Origin: Elusimicrobium sp. An273
GTDB taxonomy: Bacteria; Elusimicrobiota; Elusimicrobia; Elusimicrobiales; Elusimicrobiaceae
NCBI RefSeq assembly: GCF_002159705.1
Contig: NZ_NFJD01000004.1
Span: 62,001-126,000, forward strand
DNA length: 64,000 nucleotides
Direction of reading: 5' to 3'
Shown here: positions 31,736 through 40,747 of the stretch, piece by piece
Layout: every line of letters begins with the position of its first letter
Numbering within the stretch: position 1 is the stretch's first letter
The notes under the pieces: model-generated
What the model was told of the DNA's origin: nothing
Database searches by the model: none
The model's input: only the letters and a program-made list of their open reading frames with translations
Program-made: the position numbers and the translations under genes

Positions 31736-34700
31736 CGGCGGGCCTCCTCCAGCGCTTGGCTGGCGGCGCTTTTGCGCGCGCGCAGCAGGGATTTAAAACT
31801 GTCTCGCCGGCAAATGCCCGCATACGGGCAGTAGGCGCATAAATCGGACGGAGAAATAAAGAAAGTGCCGGTTTGAATCATTTCCGCCAGCTGTTTTAAA
31901 AATCCGCACGCCCGCGGCTGCATCCGGCGATAAGCGTCGGCGGATAAATCGCGCCGAACATAGCCTTTATTAATGGAAAGCAGGCAGGAGCCGTCCGACT
32001 CATACCCCTCAAACGCCGCCAGCCGGCGGGCAATCCATACGTAAATAAAGGGCTGGAAAATAAGATGAGTGAAAAAATCCGAAGCCAAATCTTTGGTGCC
32101 TTTGCGGGACGATTTATAATCCGCCACCCGGAAGGTTTTATGCACGCCGTCCACGTCCACCCGGTCTATAATGCCGCGCAGCCGAAGGGGCAGTTCTTCC
32201 GACGGTTCGGACGACACCGGCATTTCAAACCACGCCGGCGTATACGGGCCCAGCTCGTGCAGATCTTCCAGCACAAAAGCGGACAGTTTTTCTTTCATTT
32301 CCTGCAAAATCAGTTCCCACACCACGGGATAAATGCCAAACAGCCGGTACCCGTCCGCCCGGCAATGTTTTTCAAACGCGCGCTCCAAATACTCCAAGGC
32401 GGCCGCGTCGGACACTTCGTGCGTAAGGCCGCGCTGGTACAGGTCTTCATAAAAATCTTTTAAAATTTCGTGATACGCCGTCCCCCGCCGGTCGGGCGAG
32501 AGTTCCTGGCGGCTAAGCGGATCGTCGGGTTCTTGCAGATGAAGGCCCTTGTCCAAGAAATACTTCAGCGGGCATTGGCCCAGCTCCTGCAGGGCCGAAG
32601 GAGAAAACCCCGCCGCGTTTTCTTTGGCAAAGATTTCCGCCCCGCTTTGCACCACCCCGTCAAACGCGCCCAACGCGCCGCTTTGGCGCAAGGCGGCCGC
32701 GGCCGCAAGCGTATGTTCTTTTTCGCCGCTCCACAGCCCCGCGCGGCGGTATTGCGCGGCGGCGGTTTCCGGGTGCAAAATAAAAGAAAGAGAAAGTTCT
32801 TTAGGCGTTAAAAATTCGCTTTCGGTTTGGTTGATCCGCTCGGACAGCCGCCCGCTTACGCGCGCAGCGTCCTGGGCGGCCAAATCCAGCCCGCACGCCC
32901 GCGCCAGTTCCGCCGCATACAGCGAACGCACGGCCTCTTTTCCGTCCTGCCCCGCGCGGGCATAGGTGGTGTAGAGTTTTTCCGTCCCCGCCGTAGCCGC
33001 GGCAAAAAACAGCAGGCGTTCTTCGTCGGCGCGGTCTAAACTTTGGTTGATCCAATAGCCCAATACATCGCGCAGGACGTAGCGGTAATAATCCCGCAGG
33101 ACGGGGTCTTCGGGCGTAATGAGCGGGAATACTTTGTCGTTAAGCCCCAGCAAAAACACAACCTTAAACTGCAGGCCGCGCGCACGCGAAACATCGGTAA
33201 CCGTTACCCCGCCTCTAACGGCCTGCGTTTCGTGAAACGAAAGGCCCGTCAGCGCGTCGGTCAGCTCCCGCACCCATTCGCCGGGCTGCACCGTGGGGCG
33301 GATGGAAGCATAAAGCGAAAAACTTTTTATCTTTTCGCACACGGTTTGAAAAATTTCCGTTTCTTTTCCCTGCAGTTGGGAAACATCGGTGTTTTGCTCC
33401 AAAAACGCAAGCGCCAACGCCGCGCCGCCGGCCCAGTCGCGCACGCGGGCCAAAGCGTCCAGCCGGGCGTGCGTATCCTCCAGCCAGGCCAAAAACGAAG
33501 TATCGTCCTCCGGGCCGTGGGGCAGCAAATCGCGCCACTGGCTTAAATCCCGGCTGGCTAACGATTGCGCCGCCTGCCGGCGCCAGACGTTTTTTTGTGC
33601 AGGTTTAAAATACGGTGAAGACACCACCGCCAGCACGGTTTGGCGGTCAAAACCGTTGGCCAACAGCGAAAATAAATTTAAGCAAAAAACACCCAGCGGA
33701 AATTTGGAAAGCGGATAGGAAAACGAGCCGTTAAACGCAATGCAGTTTTCCGCAAATACGCGCTGAATTTCCTCCTGATACGGCGCCAGCGAACGCGCCA
33801 AAACGGCAATGTCCGAGAGGCGGTAGCCTTCTTTTTCGGTTAAACGCAAAATTTCTTTGGCCGCATAAAACACTTCGCCGCGCGCGTCCGCCGCGCTGAC
33901 GATATGCACCCCCGCCTGGGGCGCACTGTCCGAAGAAGCAAACAAAAATTGACCGCTTTTTCCCAACGCGCCAAAATGCCCCCGGTCTACATTTTCCCCG
34001 CTGCCGGCGCCCAGCCAGTTGGTTTCAAAAAATTTCTGGGCAAAGCGGTAGGCCGGATGTTTGAGATACGGGGCAAAGACCGTCACCGCATACAGCGCGC
34101 GCAAGCGGTTAAACAGCTCCAGCTGGCGGCCGGTCATATCGTAAAAACCGTAGAAAATAATTTCATCAAACCCGTGCAGAAAATCGGAATTTTCCGCCTG
34201 CTGCAATGCCCGCTCAAAGGCTTGCTGATAGGGTCTGAAACCCGGCACGGCGGCGGCCGCCGCCAAATAACGGCGGTAGAGGCGGTTGAACCATTCCAGG
34301 CGCGCCCCGTCCTGCTCCAGCACGGCGTCCGGCGCGGTGCGAAGGTGCTCGTCCAGCACATCCGGCTCGGCCAGGGCGTCTTCCAAGTCCCGCAGGGCGC
34401 TTTTGACGGCCTGCACAAACCCGCGCGACGCGGGATAACGGTTTAAACCCGGCTCCGCGAGTAAATTTTTAATTAAAAAATCGCGCAGATTATCCTGCGG
34501 CAGCAACGCCGGCGGCTGGCCGGGGGCCTCGCGGTCCAGCTCGCTTACCAGCGCGCCCGCCGTTAAAAAATAAAAATTGGCCGCCGCCCCCAACTCCCGC
34601 GCCAAACGCTCCCGCAGGCGCTGCGCCAATAGCGAAGAAGAACACACCACCAGCCACCGCGACAAAACGCCCGAACGCCGCGTTTGCACGCGGCGCACAA

Positions 34701-34743
34701 AAGCGTCTTCCAGCGAAGGATAATGGGCGTAAAAGAGTTCCAT
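31732..34743 (-). CDS. addB: AddB-like helicase-nuclease subunit
   Basis: A 1003-residue protein with a degenerate helicase-like region (no clear Walker A) and a C-terminal PD-(D/E)XK nuclease (IIDRVDVDG ... FRVADYKSSRKG, about 850-880). Iron-sulfur cysteines are arranged as in AddB: one before the nuclease core (LGQCPLKYF, about 722) and three after (CAYCPYAGIC, about 971-980). This fixes the call as AddB-type rather than RecC. It is the first gene of the operon. ATG 34743 lacks a Shine-Dalgarno; an AT-rich -10-like stretch (ttattctacaaat) lies just upstream. Confidence 0.85.
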   Translation of the reverse strand: MELFYAHYPSLEDAFVRRVQTRRSGVLSRWLVVCSSSLLAQRLRERLARELGAAANFYFLTAGALVSELDREAPGQPPALLPQDNLRDFLIKNLLAEPGLNRYPASRGFVQAVKSALRDLEDALAEPDVLDEHLRTAPDAVLEQDGARLEWFNRLYRRYLAAAAAVPGFRPYQQAFERALQQAENSDFLHGFDEIIFYGFYDMTGRQLELFNRLRALYAVTVFAPYLKHPAYRFAQKFFETNWLGAGSGENVDRGHFGALGKSGQFLFASSDSAPQAGVHIVSAADARGEVFYAAKEILRLTEKEGYRLSDIAVLARSLAPYQEEIQRVFAENCIAFNGSFSYPLSKFPLGVFCLNLFSLLANGFDRQTVLAVVSSPYFKPAQKNVWRRQAAQSLASRDLSQWRDLLPHGPEDDTSFLAWLEDTHARLDALARVRDWAGGAALALAFLEQNTDVSQLQGKETEIFQTVCEKIKSFSLYASIRPTVQPGEWVRELTDALTGLSFHETQAVRGGVTVTDVSRARGLQFKVVFLLGLNDKVFPLITPEDPVLRDYYRYVLRDVLGYWINQSLDRADEERLLFFAAATAGTEKLYTTYARAGQDGKEAVRSLYAAELARACGLDLAAQDAARVSGRLSERINQTESEFLTPKELSLSFILHPETAAAQYRRAGLWSGEKEHTLAAAAALRQSGALGAFDGVVQSGAEIFAKENAAGFSPSALQELGQCPLKYFLDKGLHLQEPDDPLSRQELSPDRRGTAYHEILKDFYEDLYQRGLTHEVSDAAALEYLERAFEKHCRADGYRLFGIYPVVWELILQEMKEKLSAFVLEDLHELGPYTPAWFEMPVSSEPSEELPLRLRGIIDRVDVDGVHKTFRVADYKSSRKGTKDLASDFFTHLIFQPFIYVWIARRLAAFEGYESDGSCLLSINKGYVRRDLSADAYRRMQPRACGFLKQLAEMIQTGTFFISPSDLCAYCPYAGICRRDSFKSLLRARKSAASQALEEARR

Positions 34744-34804
34744 AAATTTGTAGAATAAAGGTACTTATTTTTTTATTACATTTTTAAGCATTTAGTCAAA
34801 CGAT

Positions 34805-35260
34805 ATGAAAACACTGCTTTTAATCCGCCACGCCCACGCATTGCCCGCGTATGAGGCCGGCGTGCCCAATGACGCCCTGCGGCCCCTTTCCGAACCGGGC
34901 CGGCAAAAAGCCGCCCGCACCGCCAAAGCCATTGCCGGCAAAGGCCTGCACCCGCAGATCGTTTTTTCAAGCCCGCTCCTGCGCGCCGTGCAAACCGCCG
35001 AAATCATCGCACAAACGCTCCATGCGCCTCTTTCCAAAGAAACCGTATTGAACGGGTTATACGACGAAAAAGACGTGCGCGATTTTCTGGCCGAACAATT
35101 CAACACCTACGACACGATTGCCGCCGTGGGGCACAACCCCAACGTGTCGTACCTGACGCACCTGCTGTGCGCCGAAGTGCATAGCTTTATGCCGGGTTCT
35201 TTTGCCTGGGTGGATATGACCGACCCGAAAAACCCGCGCTTAACTTATTTTGGAGAATAG
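34805..35260 (+). CDS. sixA: SixA-type phosphohistidine phosphatase
   Basis: A 151-residue histidine-phosphatase superfamily protein. The catalytic RHAHA is at residues 9-13, VFSSPLLRAVQTAE (about 53-66) carries the second Arg, and AVGHNPNV (about 110-117) the second His. SixA removes phosphate from phosphohistidine domains. It shares a transcript with uppP (2-nt gap). No Shine-Dalgarno precedes the ATG. Confidence 0.87.
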   Translation: MKTLLLIRHAHALPAYEAGVPNDALRPLSEPGRQKAARTAKAIAGKGLHPQIVFSSPLLRAVQTAEIIAQTLHAPLSKETVLNGLYDEKDVRDFLAEQFNTYDTIAAVGHNPNVSYLTHLLCAEVHSFMPGSFAWVDMTDPKNPRLTYFGE

Positions 35261-35262
35261 AA

Positions 35263-36042
35263 ATGACGATTTTGGACGCCGTTTTATTGGGACTTTTACA
35301 AGCATTGGGTGAATTTCTGCCTATTTCCAGCTCGGCCCATTTGGTGCTTTTGCCCTACTTTCGCGGGATGGAATACCAAGGATTGGCCTTTGACGTACTG
35401 CTCCACGCCGCTACGCTGCTGGCGGTGATTCTGTACTTTGCAAAAGACTGGTTTTACCTGTTAAAAGACGGTCTGACGCACCCCACCTCCGCACAAGGGC
35501 GAATGCTGTGGTATTTGGCGGCGGCCACCGTGCCGGCGGGGCTCGCGGGGCTTTTGCTAAACGATTGGGCCGAAAGCACTTTTCGCAATCCGCTGATGAT
35601 TGCCGGCTGTTTAATGGTATTTGCCGCCCTTTTGTGGTGGGCCGACCGAAAAGGAGCCAAAAACGAAACCCAAGAAATTACGTTTAAAACGATTATGCTG
35701 ATTGGATGCGCCCAGGCGTTGGCCATTATGCCGGGCGTCTCCCGAAGCGGCATTACGATTACCGCCGCCCTGCTGTTGGGGCTTTCGCGGCCGGCGGGGG
35801 CGCGGATATCGTTTTTGCTTTCCACTCCCGTTATTGCGGGGGCGGCTTTGTTGGAAATGGGGCAGCTGTCGGCGGCGGATATCCATGCGCCGCTTGTGTG
35901 GGGGTTTGTCAGCGCGTTTGCGGGGGCGCTGGCCGTCATCGGCTGGCTGATGAAATACATTAAAACCCACAGTTTTGACATCTTTGTCTATTACCGCTGG
36001 CTGTTGGGCGCGGCTATTATCGTATTTTATTTTTGTAAATAA
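35263..36042 (+). CDS. uppP: Undecaprenyl-diphosphatase
   Basis: A 259-residue integral membrane UppP/BacA that dephosphorylates undecaprenyl pyrophosphate to recycle the carrier for wall and O-antigen synthesis. Family motifs LGEFLPISSSAHL (16-28) and MPGVSRSGITI (about 155-165) are complete. About eight membrane helices. Shine-Dalgarno ggaga lies in the end of sixA. Overproduction in other bacteria gives bacitracin resistance, but here it is a housekeeping gene. Confidence 0.96.
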   Translation: MTILDAVLLGLLQALGEFLPISSSAHLVLLPYFRGMEYQGLAFDVLLHAATLLAVILYFAKDWFYLLKDGLTHPTSAQGRMLWYLAAATVPAGLAGLLLNDWAESTFRNPLMIAGCLMVFAALLWWADRKGAKNETQEITFKTIMLIGCAQALAIMPGVSRSGITITAALLLGLSRPAGARISFLLSTPVIAGAALLEMGQLSAADIHAPLVWGFVSAFAGALAVIGWLMKYIKTHSFDIFVYYRWLLGAAIIVFYFCK

Positions 36043-36058
36043 TTTAAACCGCCCACAA

Positions 36059-36097
36059 AAAACCGGAACAGACTTTTCTGTTCCGGTTTTAATTTTT
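36059..36097. terminator. Bidirectional terminator between uppP and proC
   Basis: A perfect 14-bp stem (aaaaccggaacaga / tctgttccggtttt) with a 4-nt loop, flanked by A- and T-runs. Confidence 0.93.
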
Positions 36098-36105
36098 TAA
36101 CGGGT

Positions 36106-36897
36106 TTATTTGCCGGCCGCTTCCTGGGCTTTTTGCACCGTCGCGGCAACGGCGCTTTGCAACGCTTCTTTCAGCCCCGCCGCCTGCAAGGCCTCCATTC
36201 CCGCCGCCGTACAGCCGCCGGGCGTGGCTACTTTTTGCGCCAGTTGCGCCGGCGCAATTTTTTCCGCCTTCACCATTTGGGCCGCGCCCAATACGGTTTG
36301 CACCGCCAGTTCCGCCGCCTGCTTGGCTTCAAGCCCTTGGGTGGCGCCCGCCTGCGCCAGCGCGTCAATAAAAGCATACACAAACGCCGGGCCCGAGCCC
36401 GATACGGCCGTCCCCGCGTCAAACAACTGCTCCGCCAGTTCCACCGTTTGGCCTAAGCGGGCAAAAATGGCCTCTATGTCTTGCCGCTGGCGGGCACCCA
36501 CCCATTTGCCAAAAGCAAACAGCGTTACCCCTTCCCCCAGCGCAAGCGGCGTGTTGGGCATAATGCGCACCACGGGCCAGCCGGGCAAGGCGGCCTGCAA
36601 CTTTTCAAGCGTCCACCCCAAGGCCATACACACCACCGGTTTTGGCGAAAGCATTTGAATTTCCGCCAATACTTGCGGCACAACGCCGGGCTTAACGGCA
36701 AGCAGCACCACATCGGCCTGCTGAGCCGTTTGGCGGTTATCCGTGCCGGCGGCAAGGCCGTATTGCTCCCGCCAGCGCGCGGCCGAAGCCTGCGAAGAAA
36801 CCGATACCAAAATATCGGCTTTCGGCCAGCCGCTTTTCAGTAATCCTCTAATTATAGCGCCGCCCATTTCGCCGGCGCCGATAAACCCCAGTTTCAT
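36106..36897 (-). CDS. proC: Pyrroline-5-carboxylate reductase
   Basis: A 263-residue ProC, the last step of proline synthesis (P5C to proline with NAD(P)H). The N-terminal Rossmann loop is GFIGAGEMGGAII (4-16). VVRIMPNTPLALGEG (about 108-122) and the C-terminal TAVSGSGPAFVYAF and KVATPGGCTAAGM motifs form the substrate site. It overlaps proA by 4 nt, completing proB-proA-proC. Confidence 0.96.
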   Translation of the reverse strand: MKLGFIGAGEMGGAIIRGLLKSGWPKADILVSVSSQASAARWREQYGLAAGTDNRQTAQQADVVLLAVKPGVVPQVLAEIQMLSPKPVVCMALGWTLEKLQAALPGWPVVRIMPNTPLALGEGVTLFAFGKWVGARQRQDIEAIFARLGQTVELAEQLFDAGTAVSGSGPAFVYAFIDALAQAGATQGLEAKQAAELAVQTVLGAAQMVKAEKIAPAQLAQKVATPGGCTAAGMEALQAAGLKEALQSAVAATVQKAQEAAGK

Positions 36898-38198
36898 TGT
36901 TTGCTCCCTATTTTTTTGTGCGTAAACGGCTTGGCGTTGGCACCCACGTAATCGGCCACGACTTGGCCGTTTCCGTACAGCTTATATTTATAAATCGTCA
37001 GCCCTTCCAGCCCCACCGGGCCGCGGGCATGGGTTTTGCCCGTGCTGATGCCGACTTCCGCCCCGAAGCCGTAGCGGTAGCCGTCGGCAAAGCGGGTAGA
37101 GGCGTTGTGATAAACGCCGGCGGAATCTACCAAGTCCATAAAGATTTGCGCTTCTTCGTGTTCGGCCGTTAAAATACAGTCGGTATGGTGCGAGCCGAAA
37201 CGGTTGATGTGCGAAATGGCTTCCAGCAAATTTTTAACCTGCTTGACGGAGAGCTTTTTCTCACCGTATTCGGTATGCCAGTCCGTTACCGGGCCCGATA
37301 CCCGGGCCAACGCCGCAATATCCGCACCGCCAAAAAGCGATACGCCGTTTTTTAATAAAGTTTCCAATAACGCTTTCTTATTTTTCTCCGGCCACCGCTC
37401 ATCCAGCAAAAGCGTTTCCACCGCGTTGCAGGCCGAAGGATACTGCGTTTTGGCGTCCACGCAAATGCGGCAGGCCATTTCCAAATCGGCCGACGCCGCC
37501 ACATAAATATGGCATACGCCGTCCGCATGGCCCAGTACGGGGATTTTGGTGTTTGCTTTTACATAGGCAATCAGCCCGTTGCCGCCGCGCGGAATGATTA
37601 AATCAAAGTATTGGTCTAAGGCCAGCATCTCGGCGGATTCTTCCCGCGTGTGGATCAGCTGCAGCGCCTGCGCTGGATAGCCGGGCACGGAAGCAAGCGC
37701 CGTTTGAAGCGTGCTGGCCAGGGCGTCGTTGGTGTGGGCGGCCTCGCTGCCGCCTTTTAACATCACGGCATTGCCCGATTTTACCGCCAGCGCCGCAATT
37801 TGCGGCACCACGTCGGGGCGGGCTTCAAAAATAACGCCAATAAGGCCAATGGGGCAGGAAATCTTATAGAGGCTTAAGCCTTCGTCCAGTTCCGTGGCCG
37901 CCAGCACGCGCCCGACCGGGTCGGGCAGTTCCACCAGTTCTTCCACGCCTTTGATGACGGTTTCTAATTTTTCCCGCGTCAATTTCAGCCGTTCATAAAG
38001 CGCAGGTTTCATGTGGCCCGCTTCCACGGCCAGCCGGGCTTGCTGCAAGTCCAGCCGGTTGGCGGCTAAAATTTCATCGGCGTGCACGCGCAGGGCGCAC
38101 GCCATGGCGTTTAACGCGCGGTCTTTGGTTTCGGGCGGCAGGGCGGCCAAGACGTAAGAAGCTTCTTTGGCGCGGGCCGCTTGTTGGGCTACGGTCAT
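36894..38198 (-). CDS. proA: Gamma-glutamyl phosphate reductase
   Basis: A 434-residue ProA that reduces gamma-glutamyl phosphate to glutamate semialdehyde. PIGLIGVIFEARPDV (about 112-126) binds cofactor. The catalytic Cys lies in ICVDAKTQYPSACNAVET (the Cys before NAVET). The C-terminal ARGPVGLEGLT is conserved. ATG 38198 is chosen because 90 residues further upstream in frame lie within proB and are non-homologous. Eight nt separate it from the proB stop. Confidence 0.96.
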   Translation of the reverse strand: MTVAQQAARAKEASYVLAALPPETKDRALNAMACALRVHADEILAANRLDLQQARLAVEAGHMKPALYERLKLTREKLETVIKGVEELVELPDPVGRVLAATELDEGLSLYKISCPIGLIGVIFEARPDVVPQIAALAVKSGNAVMLKGGSEAAHTNDALASTLQTALASVPGYPAQALQLIHTREESAEMLALDQYFDLIIPRGGNGLIAYVKANTKIPVLGHADGVCHIYVAASADLEMACRICVDAKTQYPSACNAVETLLLDERWPEKNKKALLETLLKNGVSLFGGADIAALARVSGPVTDWHTEYGEKKLSVKQVKNLLEAISHINRFGSHHTDCILTAEHEEAQIFMDLVDSAGVYHNASTRFADGYRYGFGAEVGISTGKTHARGPVGLEGLTIYKYKLYGNGQVVADYVGANAKPFTHKKIGSKQ

Positions 38199-38205
38199 AA
38201 TTTCC

Positions 38206-39348
38206 TCACAGTAAAACAATGTTATCGCGGTGGACGGCTTCGTCGTAGTTTTTATAGCCGATTTTCTTGGCGATTTCTTCCGAGCGGCAGCCCGCAATTT
38301 TGCGGCATTCCTTATCGGAATAGTTGGCCAGGCCTCGGGCAAACTCCACACCGTGTTCGTCCAAAATGGAAATGGCGTCCCCCGCTTCAAATTCGCCGCC
38401 CACGGCCACAATGCCCGCCGGCAGCAGAGAAGATCCTTTCTGGCACAGCGCTTTTTTGGCGCCCGCATTGACGGTTACGCCGCCCGCCACATTGGTGGCA
38501 TACGCCAGCCATAATTTTTTGCCGGGCAAATCTTCCACCGGCAGAAAAAGCGTGCCCGCAAAATCCGGCCCGAACACGGCAGACACCGCCCCCGGCCGTT
38601 TGCCGTAGGCAATCACCATGGCCGCACCCGAGCGCGTAACCACTTTGGCGGCTTCCAGCTTGGTTTTCATTCCGCCGCGCCCGCGGGAAGAAGCGCAAAA
38701 ACCCAAGGACTCTATCTCGGGCGTAACGCCTTTGACCACGTCAATGCGTTTGGCGTTTTTGTCTTTGCGCGGGTCGCCGCTGTACAGGCCGTCCACGTCG
38801 CTCATCACACACAGCAAATCGGCATCCATGCCGCTGGCCACCAGGGCGGAAAGTTTGTCGTTGTCGCCAAAGCAGACTTTAATTCCTTTTTCTTTGTAGC
38901 CGCGCAGTTCGTTGGTGGAGACGGTATCGTTTTGGTTAATGACGGGAATGCACCCCAGCTCCAGCAGGCGGTTTAACGTATCGCGCAGGCTTAAATAGCG
39001 GCTGCGGTGGGAAAAATCGTCCTCCGTCAAAAGTACCTGCGCCGCCACCAGCCCCAACTGTTTAAAACCGTCTTCGTAAAATTTCATCAGGCTGATTTGC
39101 CCCACCGCCGCGCAGGCTTGTTTTAAAGCCAGCACGTCGGGGGCGCTTGTAAGCCCCAAACGTTTTTTGCCCAGCCCCACCGCACCGGAAGTAACCACCA
39201 AAATTTCTTTCCCCTGGGCGTGCAGGGCGGCAATATCCTCTATAAAAGAATACAGCCTCGACAATGCCAAATCTCCGCTTTCGGTCGTTAAGGCATTGGT
39301 TCCGAATTTGATGACAATGCGCTTGGCCTGTTTAATTAAATCTTTCAT
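38206..39348 (-). CDS. proB: Glutamate 5-kinase with PUA domain
   Basis: A 380-residue ProB, first and committed step of proline synthesis. The amino-acid kinase domain (about 5-265) shows IVIKFGTNAL, VTSGAVGLG, NQNDTVST, DNDKLSALVA and RGRGGMKTKL. The C-terminal PUA domain (about 285-370) is present as in E. coli. Proline feedback normally acts on this enzyme. Shine-Dalgarno ggggaa. First gene of the operon. Confidence 0.96.
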   Translation of the reverse strand: MKDLIKQAKRIVIKFGTNALTTESGDLALSRLYSFIEDIAALHAQGKEILVVTSGAVGLGKKRLGLTSAPDVLALKQACAAVGQISLMKFYEDGFKQLGLVAAQVLLTEDDFSHRSRYLSLRDTLNRLLELGCIPVINQNDTVSTNELRGYKEKGIKVCFGDNDKLSALVASGMDADLLCVMSDVDGLYSGDPRKDKNAKRIDVVKGVTPEIESLGFCASSRGRGGMKTKLEAAKVVTRSGAAMVIAYGKRPGAVSAVFGPDFAGTLFLPVEDLPGKKLWLAYATNVAGGVTVNAGAKKALCQKGSSLLPAGIVAVGGEFEAGDAISILDEHGVEFARGLANYSDKECRKIAGCRSEEIAKKIGYKNYDEAVHRDNIVLL

Positions 39349-39365
39349 TTGTTCCCCATAAATAA

Positions 39366-39390
39366 GAAACCCCGCCCCGAAAGGCGGGGG
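39366..39390 (-). terminator. Terminator after the RecB-type nuclease gene
   Basis: Stem ccccgcc / ggcgggg; read on the minus strand it is followed by gtttcttattt. Confidence 0.78.
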
Positions 39391-39406
39391 CTTGGCAATA
39401 AAAAAG

Positions 39407-40141
39407 TTATTCGGCTTTTTCCGGCTTTACGCAGGAGTGCTCACAGCGCGTTTGAAACGGGCAGGAGGCACAATGCTGCAAATTCGGTTCAAAGTCGTTT
39501 ACTTCTATTTTTTTGCCGATGTCAATAAACGTATCCAAAATTTTGGCTTCGTCAAACGCCTCAAACGGGGCGCTCATTTTTTGGTTAAACGCCACAAAAT
39601 AAAAGGTGGCTATCCCTTTTTGCATATTCCACGCGCGGCGCGCTCCCACGGCATAAATGCCCAGCTGCAGGGAGTCCGTCACCGGCAGGGACAAATCCAC
39701 ATCCGTTCCGGTTTTGTAGTCAATCACTTCCCAAGACCCGTCGGGATGCTTGTCAATGCGGTCAATTTTGCCGCGCAGCGTCCATTGCCCTTCCTGAAAA
39801 ATAAATTCGCGTTCGGTGCTGTCTACCGTGGTTTTGCGTTCGTATTCGGCTTGAGCGTACGTCTCCAGCATTTTTTTGCCTTTTAAATACCACTCCATCT
39901 GCTCGCCGGCGCTGGCGTATCCGGCGCCCAGCCAGCAATCGTCATAATAAGAAAGCAGTTCGGAAGGATCGTTGCTGCTGCGGTGGTATTCTTCCAGCGC
40001 GCGGTGAATGGACACCCCCAGCGAAGACGCCGGCACCAGCCCTTCGCGTTTGCCTTCTATATACTTCAGCTTATACAAGACCGGACATTCCAAATAGGTC
40101 TTGATTTTGGAATAGTTCAGTTCGTATACGTCGCTATACAT
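39407..40141 (-). CDS. Stand-alone PD-(D/E)XK (RecB-type) nuclease
   Basis: A 244-residue nuclease with SKIKTYLECPVLYKL (about 11-25), an early GVSIHRALE His, GKIDRID (about 123-129) and the core EVIDYKTG (about 137-144). The Cys in LECP and three at the C-terminus (CASC...C, about 222-232) fit a 4Fe-4S cluster as in AddB/Cas4. There is no CRISPR nearby, so Cas4 is not implied. It overlaps rsmD by 8 nt. Probably a DNA-repair exonuclease; its exact role is unknown. Confidence 0.85.
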   Translation of the reverse strand: MYSDVYELNYSKIKTYLECPVLYKLKYIEGKREGLVPASSLGVSIHRALEEYHRSSNDPSELLSYYDDCWLGAGYASAGEQMEWYLKGKKMLETYAQAEYERKTTVDSTEREFIFQEGQWTLRGKIDRIDKHPDGSWEVIDYKTGTDVDLSLPVTDSLQLGIYAVGARRAWNMQKGIATFYFVAFNQKMSAPFEAFDEAKILDTFIDIGKKIEVNDFEPNLQHCASCPFQTRCEHSCVKPEKAE

Positions 40142-40736
40142 GGCTGTCCTCTTTTAAGGGCTGCGCCGCACGCAGGAAATGCACCAGCGTGTCTCCGTAT
40201 TTTTCCACGCGGTAGATTTCCAGCCCCTGCGGCACGTCAAATTCTTCGGTTTTGTGGGTTTGCAAAACGATAATCCCGTTGGGCGCCAACAGCCGCGCCG
40301 AAGCCACGTTGGCCAAAGCCGGCTGGGAAAACGCCAACATTTTGTTGTTGATGTCGCGGTAGGGCGGGCCCATAAAAATGATGTCGTAGCCTTCGTTGTC
40401 GCTGTAGGGCAGCAGCCAGTCCAGCGGTTTTAATACGTCGCCGCGGAGCACTTTGGCGCGGTCTGCAAAGCCCAGGTGTTCCAAATTGCGGTGGATGTTT
40501 TTAATGCACGCAGGTTCCCGGTCTACCATCACGGTTTTTTGCGCCCCGCGCGACAAGGCTTCCAGCGACACGTTCCCCGTCCCGGCAAACAAATCCAGCA
40601 TGATCGCCCCCGTGATGCGCGGGCGCAAAATATCAAACAGGGATTGTTTGATCCGGTCGGAAATGGGTTTTACGGGCAGATTTTTAGAAACGGAAAAGAT
40701 TCGCCGCCCGCGGGCGGTTCCGGCAATAATACGCAT
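40134..40736 (-). CDS. rsmD: RsmD-like 16S rRNA (guanine-N2) methyltransferase
   Basis: A 200-residue SAM methyltransferase. RIIAGTARGRRI at the N-terminus and RPRITGAIMLDLFAGTGNVSLEALS (SAM motif I about 47-53) are RsmD features; RsmD methylates G966 of 16S rRNA. The expected catalytic DPPY is GPPY here (IIFMGPPYRD, about 119-128), so the normal acidic residue is missing. That may alter activity or target. Good Shine-Dalgarno (aaagga). In an operon with the nuclease downstream and the response regulator further downstream (40748). Confidence 0.86.
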   Translation of the reverse strand: MRIIAGTARGRRIFSVSKNLPVKPISDRIKQSLFDILRPRITGAIMLDLFAGTGNVSLEALSRGAQKTVMVDREPACIKNIHRNLEHLGFADRAKVLRGDVLKPLDWLLPYSDNEGYDIIFMGPPYRDINNKMLAFSQPALANVASARLLAPNGIIVLQTHKTEEFDVPQGLEIYRVEKYGDTLVHFLRAAQPLKEDSHV

Positions 40737-40747
40737 ACGAGTCCTTT

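Noticed and set aside
39407-40141. Cas4
   Set aside because: The nuclease has Cas4-like cysteines, but no CRISPR repeats or cas genes are in the window; AddB-like stand-alone nucleases look the same.
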